Source of the DNA: Lichina pygmaea | Taxonomy: Eukaryota > Ascomycota > Lichinomycetes > Lichinales > Lichinaceae | Length of the DNA: 64,000 nt | Direction: 5' to 3' | Assembly: GCA_963422465.1 (NCBI GenBank) | Contig: OY730170.1 | Coordinates: 496,001 to 560,000 of the forward strand | Shown: positions 10,751-22,117 of the stretch, piece after piece | Layout of the letters: every line of letters starts with the position of its first letter | How positions within the stretch are numbered: position 1 is the first letter of the stretch | Notes under the pieces: generated by a model | The model's database searches: none | What the model saw: the letters and a program-made list of their open reading frames with translations, nothing else | Told to the model about the DNA's origin: nothing | Program-made: the position numbers and the translations under genes

Positions 10751-11578
10751 ATGGACGAGCAGAACGGAAACAAGCCAGCGGAACCCTCGCCAGAGACGCG
10801 CAAATACCCCAACGGCCCGACATGGCGCGACACCTTCGACCTGATAGCCGGGAAGTTGAGCGATGCCGACCAGGAAGAATATCGAATTGCCCGAGACATC
10901 AAGAACGAGAAAGAGGACATCCAGAGATGCGAGCAACACAGAGCGCATCTCCTAAAGCGCAGTATGCACGCTTCACGTCAGCTTTGTGCCTCTCGCCGCT
11001 AATGTCGTCGCTACAGGCCCCGTCATCCGTTTCATGAGAGAAAAGGTCGCCCAGCTCAACGGCTCGATCGACGAATCCAACATCCGCTGCTGTCGGTGCA
11101 CGCACCGCGCCGGCGGCGGCTTCTCTCCGGATGCAGGCATCAGGATTTGCGCCAACGAGATCATCAACCGGAAGCACATGGAGGATACGCTGTCGCACGA
11201 GTTGATCCATGCTTACGATCATCTTCGGTTCAAGGTGGACTTTGAGAACTTGAGGCACGCGGCCTGCGCCGAGGTACGACGGCCACGACACTTGCCTTTG
11301 AAACGGAGGGTTGATGCGGTGGACTGCTCCGCTGACCTTCCGTCCAACAGATCCGAGCTTCGAGCCTGAGCGGCGAGTGTCGCTTCATGCAAGAGTTCTT
11401 CACAAGGGGCCAGTTCAAGGTGTCGCAGCAGCATCAAGAATGCGTCCGGCGAAGAGCAGTCATCTCGGTGACGAACCACCCCATGTGTCGAGACAAGGCC
11501 AAGGCGAAGAAGGTCGTCAGCGAAGTGTGGGATTCTTGCTTCGCCGACACACGACCTTTTGATGAGATCTGGCGATAG
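10751..11578 (+). CDS. ATP23: Mitochondrial inner membrane metalloprotease and assembly chaperone ATP23
   Basis: Atp23 is an intermembrane-space zinc peptidase that matures Atp6 and helps assemble the F1Fo ATP synthase. Exons are 10751-10961, 11017-11273 and 11351-11578, giving 231 residues, the usual size. The catalytic zinc site HELIHAYD is intact (about residue 124). Conserved cysteines expected for the oxidised intermembrane-space form are present: [34 protein letters not shown] and [13 protein letters not shown]. The first intron (55 nt) ends in CTACAG and the second (77 nt) in CCAACAG with a CTGAC branch site. The N terminus before residue 60 is variable, so the start is the least certain part. 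Confidence 0.93.
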
Positions 11579-11799
11579 CCAGGATGCATTCTGGCACGCG
11601 AGCGTCGTTTGCCGGTGTTGACGTGTACAATATCATCTGTCATGATAGATGGAGCTGGAGACCCTCGCCGATCACTCGTCTGGGCACGAACGTCCTGGCG
11701 CAACTACAGGGAGGAGAAAAGTGATTGCATGCATAGCCACGTAAAAGGCCTTGAAAGATACTGTCACGCGAGACAAGGGAAAAAATGAAAGCCCCTCGG

Positions 11800-13180
11800 T
11801 CATTTCGACCCGGCCGAGCCTGATTTGCGCTGCAGCGACTGTTCCCCCTTTGCGCAGTACCTCACGATCCACGGGTGCTGTTGTACCTCTTCCAGCGAGA
11901 TACGCTTTTCGGGATCGAGCACGAGCAGCTAAACTCGCCGTCAGCATGTCTGCGTTGCGCGGGACGCAAAAATCTCTTTTCTCCCTCGAAACGGACCTTC
12001 TTGATTAAATCTCTCGCCTCGGCGCTGACGAACGGCGGCACAGTCATCTCTCCGCGAGCGATGCGTCGCTGGGTCATGACGGGCGTGTCCTCGAAGGGGG
12101 CCTCGCCGACGAGGAACTCGTAGGTCAGCACGCCCAGGCTCCAGAGGTCGACCTTTTCGCTGTAGTAGTTGTCCTGGCTGCCGGGCTTGATCATCTCCGG
12201 CGGCAGGTAGTCGAGCGTGCCGCACATGGTGTTGCGCCGGTTGTTGGGCGCGTGCACGCTCCAGCCAAAGTCCGAGATCTTGATCTCGCCCTGCATCCCG
12301 ACCAGGATGTTCTCGGGCTTGATGTCGCGGTGCATGACGTGCTTCTTGTGGAGGTAGCGCAGCGCCGCGGCCATCTGCGCCACGTACCGCGCCGCCTTCG
12401 GTTCGGCGAACTTGGTCTCGCGCCGCAGATGCTTGTACAGCTCGCCCTTGCCGGCGAACTCGAGGATCAGGAAGACGCGCTTGCTGTCGTGGAAGTGGCC
12501 GTACAGTCGCAGGATGTTCGGGTGGCGCAGGTTGCTCTGGATCTCGATCTCGCGCCGCAGCTGCTTCTCCACCTTGCCCTGCTGCAGCTCGCTCTTGTGA
12601 AGCACCTTCAGGGCACAGACGAAGCCTTGGCTCCGGTCCTTCGCCAGGTAGACCCGTCCGAATTTGCCTTTGCCAAGCGGTCGTCCAATCTCAAACATCC
12701 CAAGATGGAAGGAAACCGGTGACGGTTGATCGAAGAGCGCGTTCGAGCGCCTTTGCTGTTGTTGCGCGAGTTCGCTCGAGTTTCTTGCCCCGGCTGCGCT
12801 CCCGCTCTTGCCGGAAGGAGATGAGGGGCCCTGAGGAGGCATATTTGAAGTTCTCCATGGTCCTGTCGGACATGAGACGGTGTTGATAGTTGCGCCACCC
12901 GCGGCCGCAGCCACGGCATTGTTGTACGTCGACTGGTTTGTGTTTTGAAGGGCGATCTTCAGTAGATTTGTCCGGCCATTGCTCGGAGCCAAAGGCGTGT
13001 TCGACACTATCGACACCGTCGCGTGGGATGCCTGACAGGCAATCAAGTCAGTTGCATTCCCAATTGGCAGGCTCGAGATGGGCTTGCCTTTGACTTGTAC
13101 GTCCCAACCCCGTTGTAGGTATCATTCTCGTCGCTGACTGAAAGCTGCTCGAATCGCGTCTCCAGAACTCTTGTAGCCAT
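11800..13180 (-). CDS. Aurora-type mitotic serine/threonine kinase
   Basis: This is the Ipl1/Ark1-type Aurora kinase, the catalytic subunit of the chromosomal passenger complex that corrects kinetochore attachments. Exons are 13180-13088, 13031-11997 and 11928-11800, giving 418 residues. It has a Gly loop GKGKFGRVY (about 151), catalytic Lys in CALKVL (173), [10 protein letters not shown] (about 265), DFGWSVH (about 285) and an activation loop [16 protein letters not shown] with the expected Thr near 299. The C terminus after the third exon has [12 protein letters not shown] and HPWIVR. The N-terminal about 140 residues are low-complexity. The start [15 protein letters not shown] fits the family better than the ATG inside intron 1. 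Intron 1 (13032-13087) has a GC donor. The IPL1/ARK1/Aurora name follows family usage. Confidence 0.92.
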
Positions 13181-13540
13181 TGTCGCAGGATCAGATTGGG
13201 CTGGCGCGGATAGATACGGTGACTGGGAATCGAGGCTGGATTTTGTTTGGCGAACGCTTGGTTGCAATTCAAATGGTCGCAGGGCGTAAGTCCGGTGGTA
13301 AACAAACCGGCTTGTTGTCATGACAACCTTCGAATCCAAGCAGTGATAACCGAGGTGCTTCCCTAGCGCCTCGGCTGATGGTTCCCTTGACGCAGAATCT
13401 TATCAGATTAGTCAGCTGTCATTTAGGTTTGGATAGGGCTGAGATCCAGATGCCAACCTTTCGACAACTTCAAGAGCGTTCGGGGGCCAGTTGGCCATTA
13501 GCACTGACTCTTTATCGGAGTCAGTGTTCGCTTCAAAGCC
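13181..13540. promoter_or_regulatory. Divergent intergenic region, Aurora kinase / TIP41
   Basis: These 360 bases separate two head-to-head start codons. CAATTCAAATGG and a TCATTTAGG-like stretch are present, but no strong TATA or CCAAT box. No gene is seen. Confidence 0.4.
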
Positions 13541-14494
13541 ATGGCAAGCGTCAGTGTTAGTCCGGATTCAACTTATCCCTTGCGAGGGAACTCTGACAAT
13601 GTCTTTCGTCACCGAGGGTGGCGGATTTTGACGAGGAAGCTACCAATACTCAAGGCTGGCCCCATCGATGAGATGACGTTGAGGCTAGGCATCACGCCCC
13701 CAGAGATGATCTTCGGCGACAACGCCGTAGTAGTGGAGCATGAGCAGCTGGAATGGGGCATACATTTCAATGCCTTCGATGCCCTGGATCGAGTGGACAA
13801 AACCGGAAAGGCGCGTTTGTCCGTTGCTTACTCCAAGGAATGGCAGAGAAACAGGTGTGTTTTCTCAGCTTCTCCCGAATGCCGGTCTCTGTCGAATGAG
13901 ACTGACCCTGAGCGCTTCCTAGGGAGCAGATTCATGAAGGCATCAAAGAAGTCGTCAAGCCTTTCGATTGGTCCTACACCACCGATTACAAGGGCACGGT
14001 CCACCACGGGTCCTCACCGCTGAAGTCTTGCGATCACCCAATACCTTTAGAGCTACTGAAACGCCCCGATCCTATTCTCTTCTTTGACAATGTCATCCTC
14101 TACGAAGACGAGTTGGCCGACAACGGCATATCGATGCTGTCATGCAAGATCAGAGTCATGCCGGGGAGACTCCTCGCATTGTCTCGTTTCTTTCTGCGGC
14201 TTGACGATGTGCTATTTCGTATCCGGGACACAAGAGTATACGTGGATTTCGAGACGAGAGAAGTCATCCGGGAATATGTCGCGCGCGAACAGGACTTTGA
14301 GAGCGTAAAGTCGGTATGAGCAGAATCAGACCTTCTCGCTGCTCCTGCTCATGGCACTATGTTCTGACTAGGTTTCCACGCAGAAACTAGCAAATAAGGG
14401 CCATGACATGACTGCCATCATGCGAGACCAGAATGTGCTCTCAGAGATCTTGCCTGTGGTGGAGAGGACGGTTGAGAATGTCTTTCTTCCTTGA
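13541..14494 (+). CDS. TIP41: TIP41 family regulator of TOR/PP2A signalling
   Basis: Tip41 binds Tap42 and type 2A phosphatases downstream of TORC1. Exons are 13541-13854, 13923-14313 and 14384-14494, giving 271 residues. Family hallmarks in order: WRILTRKLPILKAGPIDEM, PPEMIFGDNAVVVEH, IHFNAFDALDRV, VVKPFDWSYTTDYKGTV, PDPILFFDNVILYEDELADNG, SCKIRVMPGRLLALSRFFLRLD, RIRDTRVYVDF and VAREQDFESVKS. Both introns carry a CTGAC or CTGACTA branch site before the acceptor. A tail of about 36 residues on exon 3 completes the domain. It is divergent from the Aurora kinase gene. Confidence 0.93.
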
Positions 14495-15329
14495 TCTGTC
14501 TTTCCGAGCCCTTGAAGTACGAGACAACAGCCTATCACCCGTCATATTATGGGAGTACTGTCATATTCTGGACAGAGCTGAGTATGCTTCGACCTTTTCT
14601 TGCCGAGCATGGTACAGGTGTCATATCTTACTCGTCATGAAATCTATGACCTTCCACCAATCGATGAGGTTAGTGAATTGGTGTTGAACCAAGGTTTTCT
14701 TTGGAATAGTAATATCTAACTGGACTTAAACGCAGGAAGGGCATGAGAAGTCCTTGCCACTGTAGCCCCTCCCTTTGGGGTAGAGGTTGAGCTGATACAG
14801 AACCTCAAGGCAAGCGTCTCCGTCTTCAATGTTCTTCAGCAATGTGTCGAGATCGATGGACGTACAGCACAAGGGGTCTGGTCGGCAATCTTGGACAATT
14901 TTCGTGCTGTTAGCGGCTAGCCTGACGGATGAAAGCTCCCCACATCCAGATGGTTGTCCTCGAATCGCTATAGGTTCAACATGTCCAAAGTCAATGTGTC
15001 CAGGCTAGCAAGTAGAGTCGTTAGATGATGCTCAGACTCAAGAAACCTGCCGGAGCAGACCTTCTTCTAATGCTCTGCAACAGATACATATGATCGCGGC
15101 ATGCTGATGGGTCGGATAGCTGAAGATCGTACAATACATATGTAGGACAACAGGAATAGGCGACCTGTTCCCGCTACTCTATCGTGCTGTACGGTAGATC
15201 CCAGTGGTGACGTACAGTAATTACTCGGCTAGCTCGCACTGCAACAAACGACCAATGTTTAACGATCAACTTTGATCCATCCCTGCAAGTGTGTCTCGAG
15301 CAATTGATCACTTCCAACCTTTACAGATC
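14495..15329. other. Intergenic region without a recognised gene
   Basis: These 835 bases lie between TIP41 and CBP3. I see only short open frames with no family resemblance. GTAC-containing stretches around 15,130-15,220 (TACATATGTAGG, CTGTACGGTAG) match a motif common in this window's spacers. The right part must hold the CBP3 promoter. Confidence 0.4.
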
Positions 15330-16579
15330 ATGGCCCTAGAGCCCGCCTGGCCGAGGCTGGTCCTTCACCTACGGTCCAGAAGATGTCCGGTGCGCAACGT
15401 ATGTCCGTCGCGCAATGCCGTCCGTGCTCAGGAGCAAGTATTCTCGGCTTCTGCTGATCTTTGTCGTCGATTTAGTTGAACCAGCAAGTCATTCGCCCCG
15501 GAACATGTGCGTCGGGCTCGTGGCGGTCGCCCGCCAGACCGTTTTCAGTCCATGCAAGCCATGCGCACCCAGCGCCAACCCCTCAAGCCACATCTCCAGC
15601 GGCGTCGGCATCGACTCCTTCGTCGTCGAAATCAACCCCCAGGCCAGAAGACGCACCCAGAAAACATTCGCCGATCGCCGTCAAGGTGGCCCAGACGATC
15701 CATCGTCATGCACCGGGCATGACGGAGACTTACGTCGCCTACGGCGCCACCGAGAAACTGTACAGGCAGTGCGCTGCTCAGGCGGATTACCACATCCCTC
15801 AGACGAGTGTCAAGGACGGGGAGGTTTCCAAGACTGCCGATGGGATCGAGATGGGCGTGAGTGAGAGCTGGTGGTATCAAGGTATGTGATGCTCCAATCC
15901 TGCGCCGTGGCCGATCAGTCCCTGCCCCGGATTACGTTCTTGGTATACCACAGGCTCTGGCACCGCTTTGGCGCTCTCCCCAGATTGAGAAACCCGCTCA
16001 TATCCATCATTTTCTACAGGACTTGGCCTGACGCCGACCTTCAACAACTGGGCGCAGGTGACGATGCTGCACATCTACTTCTTCGCGACGCGATTTCGGC
16101 ACTTCCCGGCGGCGCACGCGCCGTCGTGGCTGCAACACCTGCTGGATCACTTCTTCCACGACGCGGAGCGACACATGGTGATGGACCACCGGATGACGTC
16201 GCGGGCGGCGCGCAACCGGTACCTGAAGGACCTGTTCGTGCAGTATCGCGGTGCCCTCGCCGCGTACGACGAAGGGCTGTGCAAGGGCGACGCCGTGCTG
16301 GCGTCGGCGCTGTGGAGGAACCTCTTCGCCGCGAACGACGACGTCGATCTGCGCGATCTCGCCCTCCTCGTCGCCTACTTCCGGAACACCGTGCGCGCCA
16401 TGGAGGCCATCCCCGACGATTCCATCGCCTCGGGCATGGTCCACTTTGGCGATCCCACGACCCATCGCGGTCTGCTGCAGTTGAGGAGTCGACTGATCGA
16501 TAGACCCTTCGCCGAGGATGGTCCTGGCAGGTCACAAGAGCAGCCGAACGCCCGCCCGTCCGGGCCGTCAAAGAGATAG
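15330..16579 (+). CDS. CBP3: Mitochondrial ubiquinol-cytochrome c chaperone (Cbp3 family)
   Basis: Cbp3 acts with Cbp6 at the mitoribosome exit to promote cytochrome b synthesis and assembly of respiratory complex III. Exons are 15330-15398, 15476-15881 and 16020-16579, giving 344 residues. The first 60 residues are rich in Arg, Ser and Ala with almost no acid (VLHLRSRRCPVRN, then RPFSVHASHAHPAP), a mitochondrial presequence. The chaperone domain follows: WWYQGLGLTPTFNNWAQVTML across the second junction, ATRFRHFPA, WLQHLLDHFFHDAE, MTSRAARNRYLKDLFVQ, AAYDEGLCKGDAVLASALWRNLF, DLRDLALLVAYFR. Phase-0 joining of the first exon restores the leader and supports the start. The last about 30 residues are variable. 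Confidence 0.88.
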
Positions 16580-16826
16580 TCGGCGGCATTTTCTCGTGTA
16601 TCTTCTGAGGGGGTCACATCATTCTTGTTGGTTTCCTACGTTTTATAAAGAACCTCGGCTAGCTTCGTGTATCACACCATATTCGTTCCAGCCGTATTGA
16701 GCTGAGAGCTTGGCAGACGGCATTCGCTGCCGGGCTTCCCACGTCCATGGCTCACCCATAATATGAAAAACTGATTGCCCTGCAAGGACGCCTGAGCGAA
16801 GATGCCATCTCTGCCACAGATCTGAT

Positions 16827-18946
16827 TCATACTAGTTGGCTGCCCTGGCTGACTTTCAGAGCTGCCTGCCGAATCCTCGGAGAAAAATGATTTCTCAGCA
16901 GCTCTCCTTCCCAGACCGTAGCAGCGTAGGGGTTCGAAGCCTCGACGTCCCCCGTCAGCGCGTCGAACACGCCGTCGCCCTTTCTCTCCTCGGTCCTCCA
17001 CAGAGCGGCAATCTTCCTGGCGTGGATCTTGCTCACGTTCTCCATGAGCGAGAGTGTGGAGAAGCTAGACTTCTCGGGTAGGTGCAACGCCGCCGTCATG
17101 AGCTGCTTCGAAAATGCTGCTAGCCGCAGTGGCGGCACCGAACGAGCATTCTGCGGAGGAAGCAGGACCGAGTTGAGACCGCGCAGAAGCAGGACCATAG
17201 TAGTGCGGAAATTGATCTTCTTGGTGTTGTCCAGCTCTTTTTGTGTTCTTGTTCGTGACTCAGGCTGTTGCAGGCGCGGAAGCTTAGAACCACCTTCGAC
17301 GTCGGGGTCGAGGGCAACAGCGTGCAATAGATCGTAGAGGGCGGCGACAAAGAAGCTGAGGTCTATATTGAGCTCGCGGATCGTCGACTTTGTCGGGCCG
17401 ACGGACTGGCCTTGAAGGAGCGAGAGCGCGGTGCTGATGCAAAGGAGGGTCTGTCGGACGTGAGGAGCAGGGTCTGCATCATCTGCCGACATCATTTTCG
17501 AGTCTCTTGCGTCATTGTCTTCGTCATCTGCGTCGCGAGATCGCCTCTCTTGTGCGATGAAATCTCTCAGCACTTCCAACAGATCGCCAAAGAAATCCTG
17601 ATTGATAAGGTGTGCGTATTTTGCCAAGCCTTCCAGAACCGCGCCGATCAGCTTTGGCGGACGAGCTTTGAGGATTCGAAAGTATGTGACAAAGACAAGC
17701 TTCAGTGTTTCCGACTGAAGGCGGTCCCGTTCTTCGTGGCTGACGATGGCGTCGGCTTCGCGCATCTCCTTCTCCACCACTTTCTGGTCCTTTGCGAAGC
17801 GCTTCTGCTTCTTCGTGTGGAAGGCCTTCTTCTCCATTCGTCTCTTGAGCCGCTTTTCTTTGGGATGTTCCGACTTTTCGACCTTGTCTTGCGAGCCTCT
17901 GAATGCCAATTCGGAAAGCAAGCGCAAGTAGAGAAATACGTCGAGGACGCTAACGTCGATAATGTAGTTTCGCGTCTTCATCATCTTTGTTAACAGACTC
18001 ACTGCCTCCAGCGAGGGCTTCCCGTCGTCATCTGACTGGAAGAGCTCCTCAAGAGTCTCCCGGCATCGGCGGAAGCCGTCATCCACAGAATGGGATCCCA
18101 GAACGCCGACAACAACCGTAAGCAGCTCGCCACGAAAGTTGAAATGCGGCACGGCGAGCAGGAGAGAAGATGCACAGGATATGGCGACGCCGGCTAAGCT
18201 CCTCTCGTCTTCCGAGCAAGACTTCTTCCTTCCTTTAGATAGCTGGATCAAATCGCGGACATAGGCCTGATAACCTGCCACCAAGGCCTGCTCGAAATGC
18301 TGCTGTTGGCGGACTTCCTTGGAGATCTTCACCTGCGACTCCTGCTCTGAAAACGGTCGTATTCGGTACCCGGGGATGATATCTTTGTACACGGCCAGTT
18401 GTGTGCCCAAAGTCAACTTCCTGATAGTGGCATGTCTTCCTTCCCCAAATTTGTTAAGCACCTTGAGCAGGGACGCCTTGAGGAACGTTAGTGCCATTAT
18501 GAATCGAGTCGTTCGGCCAAGCATCCACTCACACGACCTTCAGGATCCTCACTTATTTGTCCAGCAATGCGAGCGAGCTCTTCCTTTGCGTCCACTATTT
18601 GCTGCCGTAGCTGTGGCCGACGTGGCTCATCTAGGGCGATTTTTGAAGCACTCTCGATGGCCGGCGAGTGCTTCTCGTCATCCGTCTCATCCGAGACATG
18701 TGCCTCGTGGTCTGGAGTATCTTGGAGCAATGAAGGTTGTAGATGACCATCAGGAGTCTTTATCGGTAAGCGGGTACTTTCCCTTTCGTGTCGTCCCTTT
18801 TTGCGGGGTCTCCTCTCGTAGTCTTGCTCCAGGTTCCACGCGGCGGCTCTCTTGGCGAATCCATTCTCAAATATGTCTCGCGGTGGCTGATACGAGCTTG
18901 CAGGCGTTGGCAGTGGTCTTTGCTTCGATGTGGTTGATTGCGCCAT
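16827..18946 (-). CDS. NOC3: Nucleolar complex protein 3 (60S assembly and export, replication licensing)
   Basis: Noc3 forms a nucleolar heterodimer with Noc2 for pre-60S maturation and in yeast also binds replication origins. Exons are 18946-18533 and 18476-16827, giving 687 residues, with a 56-nt GTGAGT intron. Matches to the family: KEELARIAGQISEDPE before the junction; TIRKLTLGTQLAVYKDIIPGYRIRP; EQALVAGYQAYVRDL; LLLAVPHFNFRGELL; a basic run KRLKRRMEKKAFHTKKQKR; and the CBF/Mak21-like block KLVFVTYFRILKARPP, KYAHLINQDFFGDLLEVL, and FRTTMVLLLRGLNSVLLPP. The N-terminal 100 residues are hydrophilic, with basic patches for nuclear import. It is head to head with NIP7. Confidence 0.93.
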
Positions 18947-19234
18947 TGTGGTCCTAGAGAGTCGAGGGTTGGGAAGAGCTGTGTGGCCCACAAACGATAT
19001 CGGGGCAGTCACCCGTGAAATCACGTGACCGTCGTAGATTGGATAGCCTAACAAACTACTCCGTACTTCCGTACTTCGCCCCTTAGTTTGGCTGGTCAAA
19101 AGCCCGATCAGTAGGCATGCCTCGCCTAACATCTAGGCAGCTAAACCTATGGTACGGTAACAGTGGTCACAAATCTCGAGTAATCACCCCCCTTGCGACA
19201 TCAACGGCGACTTGAATACAACCCACATATCAAG
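18947..19234. promoter_or_regulatory. Shared promoter region of NOC3 and NIP7
   Basis: 288 bases separate the divergent starts of two 60S assembly genes. The palindrome TCACGTGA (E-box/CBF1-type, about 19020-19027) lies inside. The pair CGTACTTCCGTACTTCG is an internal repeat near 19,060. No TATA box is seen. Confidence 0.55.
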
Positions 19235-19831
19235 ATGCGACCTCTCACGGAAGGAGAAACGAAGACGCTCTTCAACAAACTGGCCAACTACACGGGCCGG
19301 TCATTGGCAAATCTCGTAGCCAACACCGATGGATCTGAAGATCGTTATGTCTTCCGGCTGCACGGGTCTCGCGTCTTCTATGTCCGGCTCAGCATGGCGA
19401 ATCTGGCGACGTCCGTTGCCCGGTCCAACCTCTTGACGCTTGGGACATGTTTGGGGAAATTCACAAAGACGGGCAAGTTTCGGTTACACATAACGGCCCT
19501 GGATGTTCTTGCCCAGCATGCCCGATTCAAGCTATGGATCAAGCCAAACGGCGAGATGCCATTCTTATACGGGGGAAATGTCCTCAAGGCACATGTCGGC
19601 CGATGGAGCGAAGATTGTCCTGAGCATCAAGGGGTTGTGGTGTACAGCATGGACGATAAGCCGCTGGTGAGAAAAATCCATCGTCTGTGCGGGAGGTCTG
19701 TGACTGAGGTGGTCTTGTAGGGCTTCGGGGTCACGGCCAGGTCAACAGCCGAGGCCCGGAAGCTGGAACCTACAGGCATTGTCTTGTTCAGACAAGCAGA
19801 TGCTGGGGAGTATTTGAGAGAAGTAAGTTGA
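19235..19831 (+). CDS. NIP7: 60S ribosome subunit biogenesis protein NIP7
   Basis: Nip7 is a nucleolar RNA-binding factor needed for 27S pre-rRNA processing and works near Nop8 and Sbds-type factors. Exons are 19235-19666 and 19721-19831, giving 180 residues, the family's usual length. It begins [19 protein letters not shown]. The middle has [42 protein letters not shown]-type sequence ([17 protein letters not shown]) and [17 protein letters not shown]-type sequence ([25 protein letters not shown]). The C-terminal PUA domain ends [33 protein letters not shown]. The 54-nt intron ends in CTTGTAG and is in frame, so read-through is prevented only by its terminal TAG. Confidence 0.95.
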
Positions 19832-20002
19832 CTGACGTACCATTTGTTACATTTCTAGCCCTTTTCTAATGCAGTCACAGGAGGACGCCTTATTTACTAC
19901 GTAGCTACAAAGTACAATCAATATCTGTGAACCAGTATCAACTGATGGTCTACTACACGTCGCCATGCCCAAGCCCTGGGACGACATAACTTCTCCCACT
20001 GT

Positions 20003-22117
20003 CTACCGCCCAACTCTCCCCTTCTTCTTTTTGCTCTTTAGCGCTGTAGCGCTTCCTGCGTTGTCTGTCTTGCCTCCTGGACCGATTCCGGCGCGTTGGC
20101 TACTCATTTCTGCTTGTGATGGAGCGATGCCGCCTTGCGTGTGTGCTGCCGCTTTTGCTTTGCCTCTTTTGTTCTTCGGTTTAAATGTTGACCGATCTCT
20201 CAGCGGCAGCCATCGTTCTGGGTCGGGAGGTTTGCTTGGATCGTAGTTCTTTGGCAGCCTCGATTTTCTAGAGCGTTTTTTGGCAGGTTTTTCGGCATGC
20301 TCGGCCTCTTTCCTCTTTCGAGATCTCGATGCGGGTGCCGGAGCTCGTGGAATGCCAGCCTGCTCAAGTACATCGACGTCGATCCCGGCCGTGAGACTGC
20401 TTATTGGAGACAGCTGCTGCTCTTCAGGGGGTTCATTCTCGCCACTTTCAAATGCCCTCAAGGCAACGATGCCAGCCAAAGCTGCACGGTCGTTCGGGTC
20501 CCGGTCTCTTAGTCCCTCAAAGATCCGGGTTGCGGCCCCCAAGTCGTCCGCTTTTCCTGAATGCAGTAGCTCTGCGCCACCTGCCCGAAGTAGTGACGGA
20601 TGCTGCTGCTTGTTTTGCCAGTAAACGGCGGCTTTCTTCAGCTCTGCTCGCGCTTCTCTGGTCCGCCCTTGCCTCTGGTGAAGGGAAACAAACAGCCCAA
20701 TAAGGCCAGGTGCGAAGCGAACCTCGCTTGCGCCTACGTCAGCCTCACTCTCCAGGCTTGACAGAGAGCTCCGAAGAAGATTCGCGGCCGCATCGTAGGA
20801 TTTTGCTGCTGCACACTGTTGGACGATCGTGGCAAGCAATCCCACATGGTGAGGACGCAGCTCGGAGAGTGGGAGAAGGGCGTTCAAGCATGCTCTACCA
20901 GACCGACTGCGAGCATGCGCTGCAGCATTGAGGACTGAAATCTGATTCACTGAGGCCGATGTGGACGGGCCCAGCTGACTCAACTTTCGAGACGAGGAAT
21001 TGGCGACAGCAGTATACTTCAACTGCAGAAGATCCAGCACCGCCGCATTATGCTGCAATCTGGAGTCCTGATATTTGAAAGGCGAGTCGTTCTGCTGAAG
21101 CAGTGATCGCGAATGGAAAAGTCGATGGGCCAGGTAAGGATTATGTTTGGAGGGCGAGCAAGCAAGAACGTTATTCTGCGCGATCCAACGGGTGCCCAGG
21201 TCCGAGATTCTAAATCGAGTTAGACAAATCCGCAATAGGAGCCTGTGACGGATTGACGAACTCCTCTATTGTCAAGTCCTTGCACAAGATCTCGGCCTCG
21301 CCGACTTTTCCCAGCTTGAGTAAAACATAGAGTCGTTGAGCTGCAATGGGCAAGACTTCCATTCTCTTGTCCTCGTCCGGCCAATCCAACGCATTGCAAA
21401 GATCTGTACCAACTTAGACATAATATACCTAACACAGCAACGATGTACGGACCTGTGGCTCGCCTGAGCAGGACTTCAGCTCGGGCGAGTTCCCCACGAG
21501 CGATGTTAATACATGCAGCATTGTATGTAGTTTCAAACGCCTCAAGATCGGCTCGCGCCAATTTCGGTGTCAGGCCTTGACGGGCCGTGTCGACCACCCA
21601 AGCCAATTGAGCACCTGTAGCTGTGGTGTTTATCCTGAGATCGACATCTTCATTCTGGACCTGGGCGGGCTGATTGGAAAGGTCCTGATATAGCTGAGCC
21701 GCGTGCTCAAATTCTTCGAGACGATAGGCCTAAAGCATGAGACGTCAATTTAGAGAAGAAATAATTAAGATGGCCCACCCCGCTTACTGCTTGAGCTTCA
21801 ATATGCTGCGGTCCTCGGCCTGTCGGATGCTCCTTGGCCAGACTCTCTGCGTCCGCCCATCTCCCCAGTTTGTATAGGACATAGCAATGCTCCAATGCCG
21901 CATGCTGCTTCAGGCCGTCACTTCCACGCTCCAGCGTCTGTAAGGCCTCTTCATATCGATCTAGCTTGATCAGAGCCACAACCTTGACGTGCTGCGCTTT
22001 GATATCGTCTTTTGATGCTCTGAGGCTCGCATTGGCCGCTGCAAGAACTTCTTCATGGTCATCAAGAGATGCACGACCGAGTAAGGTAGCCAGGGTCTTG
22101 GTCGATGGTGGAGCCAT
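20003..22117 (-). CDS. SRP72: Signal recognition particle subunit SRP72
   Basis: SRP72 is the TPR-rich SRP subunit that heterodimerises with SRP68 and binds 7S RNA in co-translational targeting. Exons are 22117-21788, 21729-21453, 21403-21250 and 21209-20003, giving 655 residues. TPR-like helices fill the first about 400 residues (KQHAALEHCYVLYKLGRWADAE, AFETTYNAACINIARGELARAEVLL, IAQNNVLAC). The C-terminal RNA-binding motif is intact: RSRKSRLPKNYDPSKPPDPERWLPLRDRS, followed by a Lys/Arg-rich tail. The third intron (21210-21249) would be only 40 nt; its CTAAC branch site and TTTAG acceptor look good, but the donor GTCACA is weak. That junction is the least certain. Confidence 0.9.

Noticed and set aside
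19193-19234. Start of NIP7 at an upstream ATG
   Set aside because: Family proteins begin MRPLTEGE, matching the ATG at 19235; the extra residues upstream are not conserved.
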